Assembly (NCBI RefSeq): GCF_963674635.1
Contig: NZ_OY771475.1
Coordinates: 1,116,001 to 1,180,000 of the forward strand
Source: Breoghania sp.
GTDB taxonomy: Bacteria > Pseudomonadota > Alphaproteobacteria > Rhizobiales > Stappiaceae
Direction: 5' to 3'
DNA length: 64,000 nt
In this document: positions 8,534 to 17,542 of the stretch, piece by piece
Position numbering within the stretch: position 1 is the first letter of the stretch
How the letters are laid out: each line of letters starts with the position of its first letter
The notes under the pieces: model-generated
What the model was told of the DNA's origin: nothing
Database searches by the model: none
What the model saw: the letters and a program-made list of their open reading frames with translations, nothing else
Translations under genes and position numbers: made by a program

Positions 8534-9964
8534 TTACCGAACGAGAATGTTGCGGAACTGCCAGGGATCGGACGTGTCGATGTCTTCCGGGAACATTCCC
8601 GGCCGTTCGTCGATCGGTGTCCAGTCGGTGTAGTATCCCTTTACCGGCCCCAGATACGGTTTCTGGATCTCAAGGCAGCGCTGGAAGTCCATCTCGTCGG
8701 TCTCCACAATGCCGGCCTCCGGATTCTCCAGAGCCCAGACCATGCCCGCGATTACCGCGGAGGTCACCTGAAGGCCGGTCGCGTTCTGATACGGCGCGAT
8801 CTTGCGGGTTTCCTCGATGGAGAGCTCGGAGCCATACCAATAGGCATTCTTGGCGTGCCCATAGATCAGAACGCCAAGTTCATCGACACCGGAGACGATC
8901 TCGTCTTCTTCCAGAAGATGAAACTTCTCCTGAATCTTGCCCGCGCGACCGAAAAGCTCATGCAGCGAGAGCACGGCGCAGTTGGCCGGATGATAGGCGT
9001 AGTGACAGGTCGGACGGTAGACCACCGTGTCGCCCTCGCGGACCGAGTAATAATCCGCAATCGAGATGGACTCGTTATGTGTGACGAGGAAACCGTATTG
9101 AGGCCCAGGCGTGGGACACCATGTGCGAACACGGGTATCGGCTCCCGGCTGGTCGAGGAAAATCGATGCCTTGCAGCCTTCATTGTGCGTGGTCGCGTTT
9201 TTCGGCATCCACTTTTCGTGGGTTCCCCATCCGAGTTCGGCCGGCTGATACCCTTCGGCAATGAACCCGTCCACCGACCAGGTGTTCCAGAACTCATCGA
9301 GAGGCTTGGGCTTGTCGGAAATCTGCGTATCGCGCTCGGCGATATGGACGCCCTTCACGCCCAGATCCGACATGAGTTTCGCCCATCCCTCCCGGCTCGT
9401 CGGCACATCGGTTTCAAACCCTGTGTCGCGCGCAATATCGATGAGGCCCTGCTTCACGAACCAGGAGACCATGCCCGGGTTTGCGCCACAGCAGGAAACC
9501 GCTGTCGTGCCGCCGGGATTGTTGCGCTTTTCCGCGCGCACAGTTTCGCGCAACGCATAATTGGTGCGCGTTGCATTGTCTGCTTCGGTGTTAAAATAGA
9601 AGCCAAGCCAGGGCTCGATGACGGTATCGATATAAAGGGCCCCGATCTCACGACACATCTTCATGATATCAAGCGAAGAGGTATCGCAGGAAAGGTTCAC
9701 GCAAAACCCCTGCCCGCCGCCTTCCGTCAGCAACGGTTCAAGAACCGCCCTGTAGTTTTCAGGCGTCAGCGTCGTTTCCTGAAAACGGTATCCCCGCTCA
9801 TCCACCAAAGCGCGGTGCGTGGTCATCGGTGAGATGACCGTGAACCGGTTCTTATCAAAATTGAAGTGACGCTCGATCAGCGGCAGCGTGCCGGAACCAA
9901 TGGAACCAAGTCCAATCATCACGATCGGTCCGGTGATGGTGGCATGAACGGGCCAGTCGGCCAT
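8534..9964 (-). CDS. hss: Homospermidine synthase
   Basis: 476 residues from ATG at 9964 (MADWPVHATITGPIVMIG). The enzyme makes homospermidine from two putrescines (or spermidine plus putrescine) with NAD as a cycling cofactor, in the cytoplasm. The N-terminal Rossmann motif VMIGLGSIGSGTLPLIERHF is complete; further family segments are TAVSCCGANPGMVSWFVKQG, FLVTHNESISIADYYSVREG and YCYHP-like TCHYAYHPANCAVLSLHE. Length matches the bacterial family. An in-frame upstream extension to 10093 lacks any Rossmann-fold sequence and is not used. Ornithine decarboxylase is encoded two genes upstream, supplying putrescine. Homospermidine is a hallmark polyamine of many Hyphomicrobiales. Confidence 0.97.
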   Translation of the reverse strand: MADWPVHATITGPIVMIGLGSIGSGTLPLIERHFNFDKNRFTVISPMTTHRALVDERGYRFQETTLTPENYRAVLEPLLTEGGGQGFCVNLSCDTSSLDIMKMCREIGALYIDTVIEPWLGFYFNTEADNATRTNYALRETVRAEKRNNPGGTTAVSCCGANPGMVSWFVKQGLIDIARDTGFETDVPTSREGWAKLMSDLGVKGVHIAERDTQISDKPKPLDEFWNTWSVDGFIAEGYQPAELGWGTHEKWMPKNATTHNEGCKASIFLDQPGADTRVRTWCPTPGPQYGFLVTHNESISIADYYSVREGDTVVYRPTCHYAYHPANCAVLSLHELFGRAGKIQEKFHLLEEDEIVSGVDELGVLIYGHAKNAYWYGSELSIEETRKIAPYQNATGLQVTSAVIAGMVWALENPEAGIVETDEMDFQRCLEIQKPYLGPVKGYYTDWTPIDERPGMFPEDIDTSDPWQFRNILVR

Positions 9965-10171
9965 CGATGTCCTCCGTTTGGTTTGGGGGAGATAAGGCAG
10001 AGTGCGGGGCCGAAAAGCCCCCGACGGCGGAAGCGATACCCACGGGCACCACGACCACCGTTGAAAAACGTGCGTCCCCAAAAATGACACCATCAGGCTT
10101 AGGCAAGCCGGTATGATGCTGTCAACTGCAGGTCCGCAAAGCCACCCGCAGCGTGCTCATGTGAGAGCCCT

Positions 10172-10197
10172 GCCCGCCGATCAGCCAACCGGCGGGC
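10172..10197 (-). terminator. GC-rich hairpin after the GNAT gene
   Basis: A perfect 8-bp stem (10172-10179 with 10190-10197) lies 18 bp after the acetyltransferase stop. No U-tract follows on the minus strand, so termination is only possible. The rest of the 251-bp gap down to the homospermidine synthase start probably holds that gene's promoter. Confidence 0.35.
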
Positions 10198-10215
10198 GTG
10201 GAGACGCGTTTCAGC

Positions 10216-10815
10216 TCATTGTTTGACCCGTGTGACGGGTGGCACGGGCGCATCGCGTCCGCCATCGGGCTGCGGCCAGGGGCCAAGGTCCAGCGCCTCA
10301 CTATCCCGGGTGGGCGCAGCTGCTGCCAGGGGTCCGGCAGCGGCAAGTGTGCCCCAGACCCCCGCAAGGGCATTCGCGGTCAGTTCCAGAGCCAGCAGGC
10401 GATGCTGTTCGTAGCGACCCGGCATGCCAAGCGCCCCCGTGTGGTCGGCCGTGAACCCAAAGCGCGCATAATAGCCGGGATCCCCGACCAGAATGATTGC
10501 TTCATGTCCGCCCACCGCGGCCCGATTGAGCGCGGTGCGCATCAGCCGCCCGCCAAGGCCCAGCCCTTGCAGGTCCGGAGAAACTGCGAGGGGACCGAGC
10601 AGGAGGACAGCACGTCCATCAGCGGTGACTGCGCGCCACAGGCGCACGGTGCCGACAAGTTCGCCCGACCGGATCGCGGAGATCGCGATCTCTGGCAGGC
10701 GCCCTTCCCGCAGCCGCTCGGACGGCTTATCAAAACGGGCCTGACCGAACACCCTGTCGAGCAGGTCCTCGCGCGCCGCGGCATGCCACGGCGCTTCGTC
10801 GACGACATCGATCAT
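10216..10815 (-). CDS. GNAT family N-acetyltransferase
   Basis: 199 residues from ATG at 10815, with AGGA eight bases upstream. The acetyl-CoA binding core is visible as LLLGPLAVSPDLQGLGLGGR (about residues 70-89), followed by the YYARFGFTADHTGALGMPGR segment typical of the YhbS-like group of GNAT enzymes. The C-terminal 30 residues are proline- and aspartate-rich. It lies 23 bp after ornithine decarboxylase on the same strand, so acetylation of a polyamine or related amine is a reasonable guess but unproven, since GNAT substrates cannot be read from sequence. Confidence 0.85.
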   Translation of the reverse strand: MIDVVDEAPWHAAAREDLLDRVFGQARFDKPSERLREGRLPEIAISAIRSGELVGTVRLWRAVTADGRAVLLLGPLAVSPDLQGLGLGGRLMRTALNRAAVGGHEAIILVGDPGYYARFGFTADHTGALGMPGRYEQHRLLALELTANALAGVWGTLAAAGPLAAAAPTRDSEALDLGPWPQPDGGRDAPVPPVTRVKQ

Positions 10816-10838
10816 CAACTTGATCCTGAAATGCGCGG

Positions 10839-11969
10839 TCAGATCACATGCGAGGCGAGCGGCGCGAAGCCGTTGAAGCCGACAGACGAATAAGTCGTGG
10901 TATAGGCTCCACAGGCTTCGATCAGCACCTTGTCGCCAATCGAAAGCGACACCGGCAGGTCATAAGGGACCTTTTCGTAAAGCACATCGACGCTATCGCA
11001 GGTCGGGCCCGCCAGCACACACGGCTCGGTCGCATCACCGTCACGCGGGGTGCGGATCGGATAACGGATCGCCTCGTCCATGGTCTCGGCGAGGCCGTGG
11101 AACTTGCCAATGTCGAGATAGACCCAACGCACGGCTTCCGTATCGGATTTGCGCGAGATCAGAACAACTTCGGCTTCGATCACACCAGCATTGCCGACCA
11201 TGCCGCGTCCCGGCTCGATGATCGTTTCCGGCAGGCGGTTTCCGAAGTGACGGGACAGCGCACAGAAAATCGCTTCACCGTAGGAGGCGACACCCGGCAT
11301 TTTCTTCAGATAGTCGGTCGGGAAGCCTCCCCCCATGTTCACCATGGAAAGGTGGATGCCGCGTGCTGCCATCTCGCGGAAGATCTCGGCGGCAGACGCC
11401 AGTGCCCCGTCCCACGCATCGACATTGGCTTGCTGGGAACCGACGTGGAAGGAAACGCCATAGGCGCGCAGACCGGACCGGTGCGCCAGCTCCAGCACCT
11501 TCGGTGCCATGGCAGGCTCACAGCCGAACTTGCGCGACAGCGGCCAGTCGGCACCGGCTCCGTCGCACAGGATGCGGCAGAAGACCTTGGAACCGGGAGC
11601 CACGCGGGCAACCTTCTCAACCTCCGCCTCGCAGTCGACGGCAAAAAGGCGCACACCCAGCTCGAAGGCGCGCTCGATGTCGCGTTCCTTCTTGATGGTG
11701 TTGCCGTAGGAGATGCGCTCAGCGGTGGCGCCGGTGGCAAGAACCATCTCGATTTCGCCGACGGAGGCGCAATCAAAGGAAGACCCCGCGCGAGCCAGAA
11801 GGTTCAGCACTTCCGGTGCCGGGTTTGCCTTTACCGCGTAGAACACGCGCGTATCCGGCAGGGCACGAGCAAACGCCTCGTAATTCTCGCGGATAACTTC
11901 AAGATCGACAACCAGGCAGGGGCCGTCGTCACGTCGGGTGCGGAGGAAGTCGCGGATGCGCTGGGTCAT
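10839..11969 (-). CDS. Ornithine decarboxylase (PLP fold III)
   Basis: 376 residues from ATG at 11969 (MTQRIRDFLRTRRDDGP). It decarboxylates ornithine (or lysine) to putrescine in the cytoplasm. The PLP lysine is in FYAVKANPAPEVLNLLARAG (about residues 44-63). The phosphate-binding glycine stretch is LSMVNMGGGFPTDYLKKM, and the partner-subunit active-site cysteine is in GPTCDSVDVLYEK near residue 320. The length and lack of a long N-terminal domain place it with the eukaryotic-like fold III alphaproteobacterial ODCs rather than SpeC or SpeA. A TTG codon at 11984 is a weaker alternative start. Downstream genes are a GNAT enzyme and homospermidine synthase. Confidence 0.95.
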   Translation of the reverse strand: MTQRIRDFLRTRRDDGPCLVVDLEVIRENYEAFARALPDTRVFYAVKANPAPEVLNLLARAGSSFDCASVGEIEMVLATGATAERISYGNTIKKERDIERAFELGVRLFAVDCEAEVEKVARVAPGSKVFCRILCDGAGADWPLSRKFGCEPAMAPKVLELAHRSGLRAYGVSFHVGSQQANVDAWDGALASAAEIFREMAARGIHLSMVNMGGGFPTDYLKKMPGVASYGEAIFCALSRHFGNRLPETIIEPGRGMVGNAGVIEAEVVLISRKSDTEAVRWVYLDIGKFHGLAETMDEAIRYPIRTPRDGDATEPCVLAGPTCDSVDVLYEKVPYDLPVSLSIGDKVLIEACGAYTTTYSSVGFNGFAPLASHVI

Positions 11970-11984
11970 GGCTGTTGTCCCCAA

Positions 11985-12285
11985 TCCAATATGTAAATCA
12001 CGTCGCAGGGTGCGGATGTGACTGGCCCTTGCCTGCGCTGTGGAGACGCTGGCAATAGCTTGAGTTCATCGCGCGATCGGTCGAGCTACGGATTCAATCC
12101 GACAGCCGTCCCGCGTGTGATGCCTTGGCTTGGAAAGGGTGACTTTCCGTACGGCCGGCAAGGAGGTAAGTGCCTCTTCAGTGACCCCGGGCGTTGGAAA
12201 ACCCGGCAGAGACCAAAAAAGCCCTCTTACGTCGTTGCTTTAGGTCGTCCGGTGTGCCGCAAACCGAAAACGGTTGCGGCGGCCC
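11985..12285 (-). promoter_or_regulatory. Structured leader upstream of ornithine decarboxylase
   Basis: About 300 gene-free bases precede the decarboxylase. On the transcribed strand they can form several hairpins: 12256-12280 (10 bp with one bulged A and a four-base loop), 12187-12206 (CCGGG/CCCGG) and 12132-12148 (GGAAAG/CTTTCC). A run of T lies at 12216-12221 on the minus strand. Alphaproteobacterial ODC genes are known to carry the speF leader RNA motif; this may be an example, but I cannot match the consensus by eye. Confidence 0.35.
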
Positions 12286-12380
12286 TTAAGTCTTGTGTCT
12301 TGGACGACGACGGGCACGTGCGAATTTGGGCGCGCATCCTTTCGCTCTGTTCGATTCCGAATGCAAGCGATTTTTGTCCA

Positions 12381-12715
12381 CAGGCCCGAATTTATCGCAA
12401 ACAACCCCCATTTTAGGTATTTATCAGTATTCGTCTGCGACGCGTTTTCAAATAGGATTATAACATACGTTATGACGCCAACGTTTTGAATATTCCAAAT
12501 GTTACAAATGTCAAACGTCGTCGATTTATTGTTTTGTCAGAATCCTGCTTTCGAAACCCTTCGGGATCGTAGAAATACATATTTGATTTATCCATGTTCC
12601 AGAACACATTCAAACAAGGTTTCGACATATCTGTTTGAGGTCTGGTTCGTCTCAGTCTTTTTCGTTTCTGCGAGTTCTCGGGCAAGAGCCCAATCGATCT
12701 GATAGGAGGAACCGG
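12381..12715. other. AT-rich intergenic region
   Basis: Roughly 330 bases with no credible gene and base composition far more A/T-rich than the surroundings. It contains the inverted repeat ATAAC-ATAC-GTTAT near 12461-12474 and several T/A tracts. It separates the divergent ornithine decarboxylase and the 129-aa gene at 12716 and probably holds promoters and operator sites for the latter. Confidence 0.4.
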
Positions 12716-13105
12716 ATGCCTCGTCTGCGCCGGCTGTCGATCAGTAGAAGCAAACTGGGATTGGTCATCGACATGGCCCGTTCGGGGACCTCTGCGCCCG
12801 GGCGAGTGATCGAAACGAGCCGCGTGATGGATGCCGCGAATGATGTCCTGACACTCCATCTGGAAGAGATGAACAAGCTCGCCCAGTGCGACTTGCTCGC
12901 GCTGGCCTGGCTTGGCCGCGAAGGGGCTCCGGCGATGGAACTTGAAGACTTCCGGCTCGACGCAAGACGTGCATGGACCCGGGCCACCGCCTCTTATCTG
13001 GCCTCGATGTCCGAGCTCGGTGATTTCCTGGAAAACGCCATTTCGACACTGGAAAAGGCGCCACCGCCGCATACGCCGCCCCCCCAGGGCGAAGAGGCCC
13101 GCTGA
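12716..13105 (+). CDS. Hypothetical helical protein
   Basis: 129 residues from ATG at 12716, preceded by an excellent ribosome site (TAGGAGGA, spacing six). I do not recognise a family. The first 20 residues are basic (MPRLRRLSISRSKLGLVIDM), the body is predicted helical and soluble with many Ala, Leu, Glu, and there is a proline-rich tail (APPPHTPPPQGEEAR). No signal peptide or membrane helix is seen. It stands alone, divergent from ornithine decarboxylase and convergent with the M20 hydrolase gene. The GC-rich codon use matches the chromosome, so it is probably a lineage-specific gene and not foreign. Confidence 0.7.
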   Translation: MPRLRRLSISRSKLGLVIDMARSGTSAPGRVIETSRVMDAANDVLTLHLEEMNKLAQCDLLALAWLGREGAPAMELEDFRLDARRAWTRATASYLASMSELGDFLENAISTLEKAPPPHTPPPQGEEAR

Positions 13106-13145
13106 GCCACCCCGCCCTGCCATTTCCTTACCCGGACACCGCTGT

Positions 13146-14360
13146 TCACGCGCTCAGGAGATCCTTGAGTGCGAGGGCCACGATTTCCGTGGCGGCGCGA
13201 AGATCCGCCAATTCAAGATGCTCATCCGCACTATGCGCGTTCGCCTCGGTGATCGAGCGCGGTCCGGCGCCATAGAGCACGGTCGGGATGCCGGCTTCAG
13301 CGTAGTGCCGGGCATCGGTGTAGAGCGGCACACCCGTCGCTGACACAGCTTCGCCAAGAATCGCCTCCGCCGGAATGGCGAGAGCGTTGACGAGCTTCTC
13401 GGTCCCCTCGCGAGGCCGAAGCGGTTCAGCAAGCATGATACGTCGGCATTCCACTTCGACGCCGTCGATTTTTCCGACCGCGCCGTGAATGAGGTCGCGA
13501 AGCGCGGCTTCCACCTGCGCGCCGTTTTCTTCCGGAATCAGGCGGCGATCGAGGCGGAAGGTGATCCGGTCCGGCACCACATTGGTGTTGATGCCCCCGT
13601 TGATCAGTCCAACCGTGAGTTTCGGCGAGCCAATGCCCTTCTCTGCGCTATGGATGTGCGCGAGGCGGTGACGCTCGGCATAAAGCGCGGACAGGATCGG
13701 AACCGTGGCTTCCAACGCATCGGCCCCGTTTTCGGGAAGAGCGGCGTGGGCCTGACGACCGCGAACGACCACCTCCATATGCAGACAACCGTTATGCGCG
13801 GTTGTGATCGCATAGGAAAACCCGGCGGACAGCGCATAATCCGGCTTGGTGAGTTCCTGCTCGATCAGCCATTTCGGACCAACGAAACCACCGGCTTCCT
13901 CGTCATAGGTGAAATGCAGCTCGATGGTGCCATTCAACCCTTCCGGCTCCGCAATCAGGGCAAGCAATGCAAACGCATAGGTCGCAAAGTCCGACTTCGA
14001 CACCGCGGCACCGCGACCGTAAACCGCGCCGCCATGTTCTTCGCCGCCATAGGGATCCGTCGTCCAGCCATCACCGGCAGGCACCACGTCGCCATGCGCA
14101 TTCAGCGCGATGACGGGGCCGGTTCCTTCGCCGAAAACCTGTCGAACGATGAGATTCGTCACCGACCGCATGCCGTTCTGGCGAACAAACGGCTCCGGGA
14201 CAGGATGCTGTTCGACCTTGAAGCCAAGGCCTTCCAGAAGTTCGCTCGCCCGCAATGCGTGAGCCTCGCAATCGCCCGGCGGGTTGTCCGATGGCACCTT
14301 CACGAGCTCTTTAAAAAACTCCACTTCCTCGGCCCATCGGGCCTCGATCGCGGCTTTCAT
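13146..14360 (-). CDS. M20 family metallohydrolase (ArgE/DapE-like)
   Basis: 404 residues. Metal-site motifs of the M20 fold are present: NAHGDVVPAGDGW (about residues 90-102), YDEEAGGF, and a C-terminal YTDARHYAEAGIPTVLYGAG with the conserved final histidine as in SADEHLE. The dimerisation domain lies between. Such enzymes cleave amide bonds of N-acyl amino acids, dipeptides or ureido compounds. Its start overlaps the uraD-allC stop by ATGA (14357-14360), so it is the last gene of the purine operon and likely acts on a ureide from allantoin breakdown, though the substrate is not readable from the sequence. The family's generic annotation is acetylornithine deacetylase. Confidence 0.88.
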   Translation of the reverse strand: MKAAIEARWAEEVEFFKELVKVPSDNPPGDCEAHALRASELLEGLGFKVEQHPVPEPFVRQNGMRSVTNLIVRQVFGEGTGPVIALNAHGDVVPAGDGWTTDPYGGEEHGGAVYGRGAAVSKSDFATYAFALLALIAEPEGLNGTIELHFTYDEEAGGFVGPKWLIEQELTKPDYALSAGFSYAITTAHNGCLHMEVVVRGRQAHAALPENGADALEATVPILSALYAERHRLAHIHSAEKGIGSPKLTVGLINGGINTNVVPDRITFRLDRRLIPEENGAQVEAALRDLIHGAVGKIDGVEVECRRIMLAEPLRPREGTEKLVNALAIPAEAILGEAVSATGVPLYTDARHYAEAGIPTVLYGAGPRSITEANAHSADEHLELADLRAATEIVALALKDLLSA

Positions 14361-16210
14361 CGGACGTTCCTCTCCTGTTGTGCCAGTTCTTCGATCGTGC
14401 CGATCAGGGCTTCGATCGCCGTTCCCATATCGTCACTGGTCGCATGTTCCAAGGGATTGTGGCTTATGCCTGCCCGGCAACGCACAAATATCATGCCGAT
14501 ATCGCACAGTCTCGCCATAGCCTGTCCGTCATGCCCCGCTCCCGACATCAACCGCCTTGGCCGGATGCCCATATTCGAAATCACGTGCGCCATCGAATTC
14601 TGGATCGCTTCAGAGCAGGGCACGGTGTCGGCATCGTGAAAGCGCTCGATCCCAACCACACAGCCCCGTTTGGCACCGATGGAGCGTGCAGCGGCACGGA
14701 TCGCCTCGACAGCCTCAAGACGGGCGGCGTCGCTCGACGCGCGCACATCCAGAGACATGCGCACTTCGCCGGGGATCACATTGACCGCTCCGGGAAGCGC
14801 CGTCAGCTCGCCCACCGTTGCCACAAGATGATTTCGCGATCCCGCCTGACCGATTTTTTCAATCGCCAGAACAAGCTCGCTCGCCGCCGTCAGGGCATCG
14901 TGGCGAAGGGACATGGGGACGGTGCCCGCGTGTCCGGCTTCGCCGCGAAGCGAAATACGGAAGCGGCTTGCCCCGGCAATCGCCGTCACGATCCCGACCG
15001 GCAGGCCTTCGGCTTCAAGCACGGGCCCCTGCTCGATGTGAACCTCAAGATAGCCCAGAACATTCTCGGCCTCATAGGCCGCCGATGCCGCCTTGTCCGG
15101 ATCGCAGCCGAAGCGTTTCAATGCTTCGCGAACGGTGATGCCATCCCCATCGGTAGCCTGAAGAGCACGCCAGTCGAGACTGCCCGCCGCGGCTGACGAT
15201 GACAGCAGTGTGGTCGGAAAACGAACGCCTTCCTCGTCGCCGAAAGCAAGAACTTCTATCCCGAAAGGCAGCTGCGCGCCCCCCGCGGCAAGTTCCTCCG
15301 CAGCGAGGATTCCGGCAATCACGCCGAGATTGCCGTCATATTTTCCGGCGTCGCGCACCGTATCGATATGCGAGCCAATCAACAGCACACGCCCATCTCC
15401 GGGGACGGATGGCGCAAGATATCCCCTCACCGTCCCCAGGTTGTCCTCGGACACGTCCAATCCCGCCTGGCGCATCCAGGAAGCCACATCATCGGCGGCC
15501 GCCCGGTGTTCTTGCGACAGATAGAGCCGCGTAACCTTGCCTTCTTCCGCAGAATGGCGCGAAAGGGCCTCGATCATCGATTGGGCACGCCGCCCCAACC
15601 GGCTGCACACAGGCTCTTCCACAGACTGGCCCACAGACTTATCCCCGGTTCTTCCACCGGTTTGCGAGAGATCGCGGCGTTCCACGACTACACGCTCCTC
15701 GATACGGAAGCGGAGAATGCGCGCGATCTGGGCAAGTGCGGTGGAGAACTCCGTTTCGCTCTCGTTGGTCAGTCGGGCTTCAAAGGAGGAAAGGATCTGA
15801 TGCTTGGTGGCTCCCTTCACCGCAAGAATGAAGGGAAAGCCGAAGCGGTCCTTATAGGCACCATTCAGGCGTTCAAACGCGGCAAACTCCTCCGGGCTGA
15901 GCGTGTCGAGCCCGGCTCCAGCCTGTTCGCGCTTGGATTCCTGCGCCACCGCTCCAGCAAGGGCCGCTTTGCCGGCCAGATCGGGATGGGCGCGGATCAG
16001 CTCCAGTTGCCGATCATGTGAGGCGCCACGCATGGCTGCCTCGAAGGCCGCGATCATGGCGGGAATATCCTCGAAAGGACGCAAGGCTGCGGCGGCCTCG
16101 GCTACCCAGGGAGAGTGTTCGGCAATGTCGCCGAACATTGTGATGAAGTCCTCAGCGGTCAGCTCGTTCACGCGGGACAGACTGACCGGAAAGGCGGGGC
16201 TTTCTCTCAT
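14357..16210 (-). CDS. OHCU decarboxylase-allantoate amidohydrolase fusion (UraD-AllC)
   Basis: 617 residues from ATG at 16210 (MRESPAFPVSLSRVNELT). Residues about 1-165 are UraD: AEHSPWVAE, the catalytic-histidine block LIRAHPDLAGKAAL and SKREQAGAGLD. UraD turns OHCU into S-allantoin. After a linker, residues about 205-617 are a dinuclear-metal amidohydrolase of the M20/AllC group: GSHIDTVRDAGKYDGNLGV, AFGDEEGVRFPTTLLSSSA, VHIEQGPVLEAEGLP and GAGHDGQAMARL. It hydrolyses allantoate. The two domains thus catalyse steps either side of the missing allantoinase. There is no frameshift: a single open frame spans both. A 19-bp gap separates it from puuD upstream. Confidence 0.93.
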   Translation of the reverse strand: MRESPAFPVSLSRVNELTAEDFITMFGDIAEHSPWVAEAAAALRPFEDIPAMIAAFEAAMRGASHDRQLELIRAHPDLAGKAALAGAVAQESKREQAGAGLDTLSPEEFAAFERLNGAYKDRFGFPFILAVKGATKHQILSSFEARLTNESETEFSTALAQIARILRFRIEERVVVERRDLSQTGGRTGDKSVGQSVEEPVCSRLGRRAQSMIEALSRHSAEEGKVTRLYLSQEHRAAADDVASWMRQAGLDVSEDNLGTVRGYLAPSVPGDGRVLLIGSHIDTVRDAGKYDGNLGVIAGILAAEELAAGGAQLPFGIEVLAFGDEEGVRFPTTLLSSSAAAGSLDWRALQATDGDGITVREALKRFGCDPDKAASAAYEAENVLGYLEVHIEQGPVLEAEGLPVGIVTAIAGASRFRISLRGEAGHAGTVPMSLRHDALTAASELVLAIEKIGQAGSRNHLVATVGELTALPGAVNVIPGEVRMSLDVRASSDAARLEAVEAIRAAARSIGAKRGCVVGIERFHDADTVPCSEAIQNSMAHVISNMGIRPRRLMSGAGHDGQAMARLCDIGMIFVRCRAGISHNPLEHATSDDMGTAIEALIGTIEELAQQERNVR

Positions 16211-16229
16211 GTCGATGCCGTACTCGGAC

Positions 16230-17411
16230 CTATTTCTGTTGAGCAATCCAGGTTCCCAGAACCTGGCGCTCTTCTTCGCTCATGCCCGTCTCGTTGCCCA
16301 GCGGCATGGCGTCGGAATGAACCGCCATGGCCATCACCTGATCCGACCACCTGCGCAATTCCGCCAAGGTCTCCAGTTGCACACCATTGGGGGGCTCTGC
16401 AAACAATTCGTTAGTCGGCGTGGCGGAATGGCAGGCGACGCAATGCTTGTGGGTCATGTCAAGAACCACCCGGTCGGGCACCCGTTCGCCGCTTGCATCC
16501 AGACTGCGCGGTGCTGTCATCACGATGGCCGCGATCAGCCCGACGGCAGCCACGGGCAGCGCCCAGACATATTTCTGAAGCGGATCGCCTGCCTCATGCC
16601 GATTGAGGAAATGACGAACCATCGCGCCGATGATGATGATCAAGGCGACCAGCAGCCACGAATGGGGGTGGTTTGTCAGCATGGGATAGTGGTTTGAAAC
16701 CATCATCACCAGCACGGGCAGCGTGAGGTAGTTGTTATGGACCGAGCGCTGCTTGCCCATGGCTCCGAGGCGGCCATCCGGCTCACGCCCCTCCATCAGA
16801 GCATTGGCGATTTTCTTCTGGTTCGGAATGATCACGCCGAAGACGTTCACCGCCATGATGGTGCCGATGAAGGCCCCGACATGGATGAGCGCGCCACGGC
16901 CTGAAAAGACGTGGGTATACCCATAGGCCGCAACCATGATGAGCGCGAAAACCAGCACAGCGAGCAGCGGCGTGTTCTTGCCGATCGGCGACTTGCAGAG
17001 CCTGTCATAGACAAGCCAACCGCCGACCAGAGACGCAACCGACATGATGATGGCCTCGCCGGGCGTCATCATCAGCACATTCGGGTCGATCAGGTAGCTG
17101 GTTGCCTTGAAGTAGTACTGGACCATGAGCAGGCCGAACCCGGTCACCCATGTGAGATAGGCCTCCCACTTGTACCAGATCAGATCATCGGGGAGCTGCT
17201 TGGGCGCAACCGTGTATTTCTCAACATGATAGAACCCGCCGCCATGGACCTCCCACGCGGTGCCCATGACGCCTTCCGGCATGGTCTCGCGCTTGCGCAG
17301 CGCAAGGTCGAGCGCAATGAAATAGAAGGACGTTCCGATCCAGCCGATCCCGACGATCAGATGCGCCCAGCGCAGAAGGAGGTTCAGCCAGTCGGCAATG
17401 AAGGCACTCAT
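16230..17411 (-). CDS. puuD: Membrane urate oxidase with cytochrome c domain (PuuD)
   Basis: 393 residues, an integral membrane protein with about eight hydrophobic helices (starting LLRWAHLIVGIGWIGTSFYF) of the urate oxidase N-terminal family, then a periplasmic cytochrome c domain with the heme motif CVACH (about residue 325) and a distal methionine candidate in HSDAMPLGNETGMSEEE. PuuD oxidises urate to 5-hydroxyisourate, passing electrons to the respiratory chain in place of oxygen-dependent soluble uricase. No soluble uricase gene is in the window. Heme-contact residues such as TVAPKQLPDDLIWYKWEAY are visible. It lies upstream of uraD-allC, one step before it in the pathway after UraH. 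Confidence 0.95.
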   Translation of the reverse strand: MSAFIADWLNLLLRWAHLIVGIGWIGTSFYFIALDLALRKRETMPEGVMGTAWEVHGGGFYHVEKYTVAPKQLPDDLIWYKWEAYLTWVTGFGLLMVQYYFKATSYLIDPNVLMMTPGEAIIMSVASLVGGWLVYDRLCKSPIGKNTPLLAVLVFALIMVAAYGYTHVFSGRGALIHVGAFIGTIMAVNVFGVIIPNQKKIANALMEGREPDGRLGAMGKQRSVHNNYLTLPVLVMMVSNHYPMLTNHPHSWLLVALIIIIGAMVRHFLNRHEAGDPLQKYVWALPVAAVGLIAAIVMTAPRSLDASGERVPDRVVLDMTHKHCVACHSATPTNELFAEPPNGVQLETLAELRRWSDQVMAMAVHSDAMPLGNETGMSEEERQVLGTWIAQQK

Positions 17412-17500
17412 GTGAACGGTCAGCTCTTTATTGGCCCCGGCTCCATTCCGGACGCATTTCGCCCATGGGACAGGGATGTCTTCGATATCTTGTGAGGGAG

Positions 17501-17528
17501 ACGGCCCCGAGGCTTTGGTCGGGGCCGT
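17501..17528 (-). terminator. Hairpin between NCS2 permease and puuD
   Basis: A perfect 10-bp stem (17501-17510 with 17519-17528, loop of eight) 14 bp past the permease stop. There is no strong U-tract, so it may stop only part of the transcription or protect the 3' end of the permease message. Confidence 0.5.
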
Positions 17529-17542
17529 TCAATTGCCATGCG

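Noticed and set aside
12018..12416. 132-residue plus-strand frame in the ornithine decarboxylase leader
   Set aside because: No ribosome site, no family features, and it overlaps the hairpins of the leader.
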